From Planctomycetota bacterium (lineage in GTDB: Bacteria > Planctomycetota > B129-G9), in the NCBI GenBank assembly GCA_003644325.1, contig QNCA01000088.1, positions 1 through 6,388 on the forward strand: DNA of 6,388 nucleotides, given 5' to 3'. Position 1 is the first letter of the stretch. Each line of letters starts with the position of its first letter. Of the stretch, positions 4,881-6,388 are shown in pieces. Below the pieces are notes generated by a model. The model was not told where the DNA came from, did no database searches, and saw nothing but the letters and a program-made list of their open reading frames with translations. A program made the translations under genes and the position numbers.

Positions 4881-5459
4881 ATGAGACGGTATGCAGGCAT
4901 ATTTGCTTTTGTTGCGGCGCTTTTTATCCTGGTCCCGGGGCCGGGCCTCAGCGCCGAGGAAGAGAAAAAGGCCAAGGCTGCCTTTAACTTCAACAGCATT
5001 CTGCCGCTTCATAAGGAATATAGAGACAAAGACAAAGATTACATCGATTTCACTAATGTTAAGGACAAGGCACTGCGAAAGGAATTGAAGGCCCTCCACA
5101 AGACTTATGGATACAATTACTTCGAATCGTGCAAGTCGGCCTCGATGACGGCGCTCCAGGACAAGACCGTCGAGTATCGATTGGACGACTCGATGAACCT
5201 CTATTGCAAAATCACCTTGAAGAAAATCCAGACATGGATTGATGACGAGGACAAGGAGCACAAATATATCACCTTCTCCGCGCGGGTCGTCGAGCGAACA
5301 AAAGATGCAGAGGGAAAGGTCGTCGAAAAGAAAGTCGTCGATATAGAGCGAACGCGCGAAAGCGGCAAATACCTCCTGCTGGTCTTTCGGGGATTTTTCC
5401 CGAAGACCGACGATGAACCTGCGCATGACCTGATACTCGCCGTCCAGGCACAAGCCTGA
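4881..5459 (+). CDS. Exported protein of unknown function, ECF operon member
   Basis: This encodes a 192-aa protein that I do not recognise. Residues 1-24 are a signal peptide: MRRYAG, hydrophobic core IFAFVAALFILVPG, then LSA before EEEKKAK as the likely cleavage site. There is no lipobox cysteine, so it should be soluble in the periplasm or secreted. The mature part is highly charged. It has a Lys/Asp-rich N-terminal half (KEYRDKDKDYIDFTNVKDKALRK style) and alternating patterns that look like beta strands (YCKITLKKIQTW, YITFSARVVERT, KYLLLVFRGFF). Two cysteines remain, at about residues 81 and 106. It follows the anti-sigma gene by 90 nt on the same strand with no promoter or terminator seen between them, so it is probably co-transcribed. 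Element A copy 2 begins within 30 nt of its stop codon. A role as regulon member or sensing partner of the sigma/anti-sigma pair is inference from position only. Confidence 0.8.
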   Translation: MRRYAGIFAFVAALFILVPGPGLSAEEEKKAKAAFNFNSILPLHKEYRDKDKDYIDFTNVKDKALRKELKALHKTYGYNYFESCKSASMTALQDKTVEYRLDDSMNLYCKITLKKIQTWIDDEDKEHKYITFSARVVERTKDAEGKVVEKKVVDIERTRESGKYLLLVFRGFFPKTDDEPAHDLILAVQAQA

Positions 5460-5486
5460 CATCATGCCTTCCCGCCCCCGCCGCGC

Positions 5487-5636
5487 GGTGACTGTCACCA
5501 TTACCCATTCGGACCCTGACGGGTCCTCAGGGCGAGGACCCGGAACGGGCGGAGCGCAGACGCTCTGAAGGAGCGGCCCGCTCGTAGATGGTGACTGCCG
5601 CCGCGCCGGCAGCGCCCGGGATTCTTACATGTTCCC
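5487..5636 (+). mobile_element. Element A copy 2, left arm missing or degenerate
   Basis: This aligns without gaps to 1237-1386; I count 11 differences in 150 bp (about 93% identity), same orientation. The right end, reverse-complemented, is GGGAACATGTAAGAATC, which matches the left end of copy 1 at 16 of 17 positions and confirms the element boundary. The inner inverted repeat starts with GGTGACTGTCACCAT at 5487-5501. The 33 bp that would form the left arm (compare 1204-1236) are not recognisable. Only a degenerate CATG...CCCG...CGCG pattern remains at 5463-5486, and the 9 bp after the right end (TCTCCGCAA) are not duplicated on the left. The copy is therefore probably decayed or truncated and immobile. 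It lies just after the operon, and its strong hairpins could help end transcription there. Confidence 0.75.
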
Positions 5637-5652
5637 TCTCCGCAACTTTCGC

Positions 5653-5680
5653 TTGTAAAGCGCCCCCCCTGTGATATACT
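5653..5680 (+). promoter_or_regulatory. Promoter of the aspartate kinase gene
   Basis: The -35-like TTGTAA (5653-5658, 4 of 6) and the -10 box TATACT (5675-5680, 5 of 6) are 16 bp apart. TG at 5672-5673 makes an extended -10 (TGATATACT). Transcription should begin near 5687, giving a leader of only about 26 nt with no room for a riboswitch. The -35 box begins 16 bp after the end of element A copy 2. Confidence 0.65.
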
Positions 5681-5712
5681 ATTTCCTTTGCGAAACAATT
5701 CCGCAGGTAACA

Positions 5713-6388
5713 ATGATAGTCCTGAAATTCGGGGGAACCTCCTTGGGAACCCCCGATACCATCAATACTGCAAGAGAAATCGTATGCGCCCGTCTCGCGG
5801 AGAAGCCGATAGTGGTTGTGTCCGCGCACGCCGGCGTCACGGACGCACTCTTTGAACTTGCGCATGACGCGGTCAGGGGTCGCCACGACACCTTCGACCT
5901 GCGGCAGATACACTATAATCTGATAGACGCCCTCGGTCTTGAAAGAGACATCATCCAGCACGACCTCGACGAACTCGAGGAACTGCTCAAGGGCGTTTCA
6001 TACGTAAAGGAACTCACGCCGCGCAGCCTGGATTACGCGGTTTCGTTCGGAGAGAAATTCTCCGCCGCCATTGTCGCCGCCTACTTCACAAGGCAGGGCT
6101 TGCCCTCCGTAGCGGTCAATTCCTACGACCTGGGCCTGGTAACGGATTCGAACTTCGGCAGCGCCAACCCGCTCCCCCGAAGCGAAGCCGCCATTGCGGA
6201 GAACATCGCCGGATTCAACGAACAGGTGCCGGTCGTGACGGGTTACATCGCAAAGGATGAGGACGGAGATATAACGACCCTGGGCCGCAGCGGCAGCGAC
6301 TTCACCGCCAGTTTTATCGGCGCCGCCGTCGGAGCCGGAGAAATTCAAATATGGACCGATGTAGACGGCGTAATGACCGCCGACCCGA
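5713..6388 (+). CDS. lysC: Aspartate kinase, N-terminal part (cut by window end)
   Basis: The enzyme phosphorylates L-aspartate with ATP, the first step to lysine, threonine, methionine and diaminopimelate. The first 225 codons are present; the family is usually 400-470 residues, so the rest of the kinase domain and the C-terminal ACT regulatory domains lie beyond the window. Visible kinase-domain signatures in order: KFGGTS (5-10), VVVSAHAGVTDAL (34-46, variant of the common VVSAxxGVT), SFGEKFSA (111-118), TLGRSGSDFTA (189-199) and the nucleotide-binding WTDVDGVMTADP (214-225). The ATG at 5713 follows a short AGGT Shine-Dalgarno-like stretch (5705-5708). It has its own promoter and starts a transcript separate from the ECF operon. 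The symbol is given by family; a ThrA/MetL-type fusion to homoserine dehydrogenase cannot be excluded because the C-terminus is missing. Confidence 0.93.
   Translation, partial: MIVLKFGGTSLGTPDTINTAREIVCARLAEKPIVVVSAHAGVTDALFELAHDAVRGRHDTFDLRQIHYNLIDALGLERDIIQHDLDELEELLKGVSYVKELTPRSLDYAVSFGEKFSAAIVAAYFTRQGLPSVAVNSYDLGLVTDSNFGSANPLPRSEAAIAENIAGFNEQVPVVTGYIAKDEDGDITTLGRSGSDFTASFIGAAVGAGEIQIWTDVDGVMTADP

Noticed and set aside
4521..5501. Minus-strand 326-aa frame opposite the end of the operon
   Set aside because: It begins inside element A copy 2 and runs antisense through two genes and their spacer. No ribosome binding site or family signature is seen.
5527..5961. Minus-strand 144-aa frame opposite lysC and element A
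   Set aside because: It is a shadow of the aspartate kinase N-terminus, whose motifs are unambiguous on the plus strand.

Overview
The window looks like chromosomal DNA from a free-living, moderately GC-rich, Gram-negative-type bacterium. Three predicted proteins carry Sec signal peptides, there is an ECF sigma factor with a membrane-anchored zinc-finger anti-sigma partner, and a biosynthetic housekeeping gene (aspartate kinase) lies at the right edge. The intergenic spaces are long and full of short tandem repeats and small non-coding elements. From memory this is common in environmental lineages such as Planctomycetes and related uncultured phyla. I cannot fix the phylum from the sequence.

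Layout, left to right. Positions 1-332 have no gene. They hold four short tandem-repeat arrays (units of 7, 7, 10 and 8 bp) and a rho-independent terminator for the next gene. Minus strand 333-968 encodes a 211-aa exported, highly charged helical protein. The divergent spacer 969-1525 holds a 16-bp palindrome, a 183-bp non-coding mobile element (element A, copy 1) with 17-bp terminal inverted repeats and a 9-bp target duplication, and a clear sigma-70 promoter. Plus strand 1526-3088 encodes a 520-aa exported protein with seven propeller-like repeat units. Plus strand 3248-5459 is a probable operon: ECF sigma factor, zinc-finger anti-sigma factor with one membrane span, and a 192-aa exported protein of unknown function. 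A second, unrelated 124-bp element (element B, near-perfect inverted ends, 5-bp target duplication) sits between the sigma and anti-sigma genes. Spacer 5460-5712 holds element A copy 2 and a promoter, followed by the first 225 codons of aspartate kinase, cut by the window end.

The ECF sigma factor should drive a stress or envelope regulon, held in check by the membrane-spanning anti-sigma factor. The exported protein next to them may be a regulon member or take part in sensing; that is inference. The most notable observation is element A. Its two copies lie in the same orientation and are about 93% identical over 150 bp. Each ends exactly 16 bp before the -35 box of a downstream promoter. This suggests a small non-autonomous transposable element that targets, or has been co-opted at, promoter-upstream sites.
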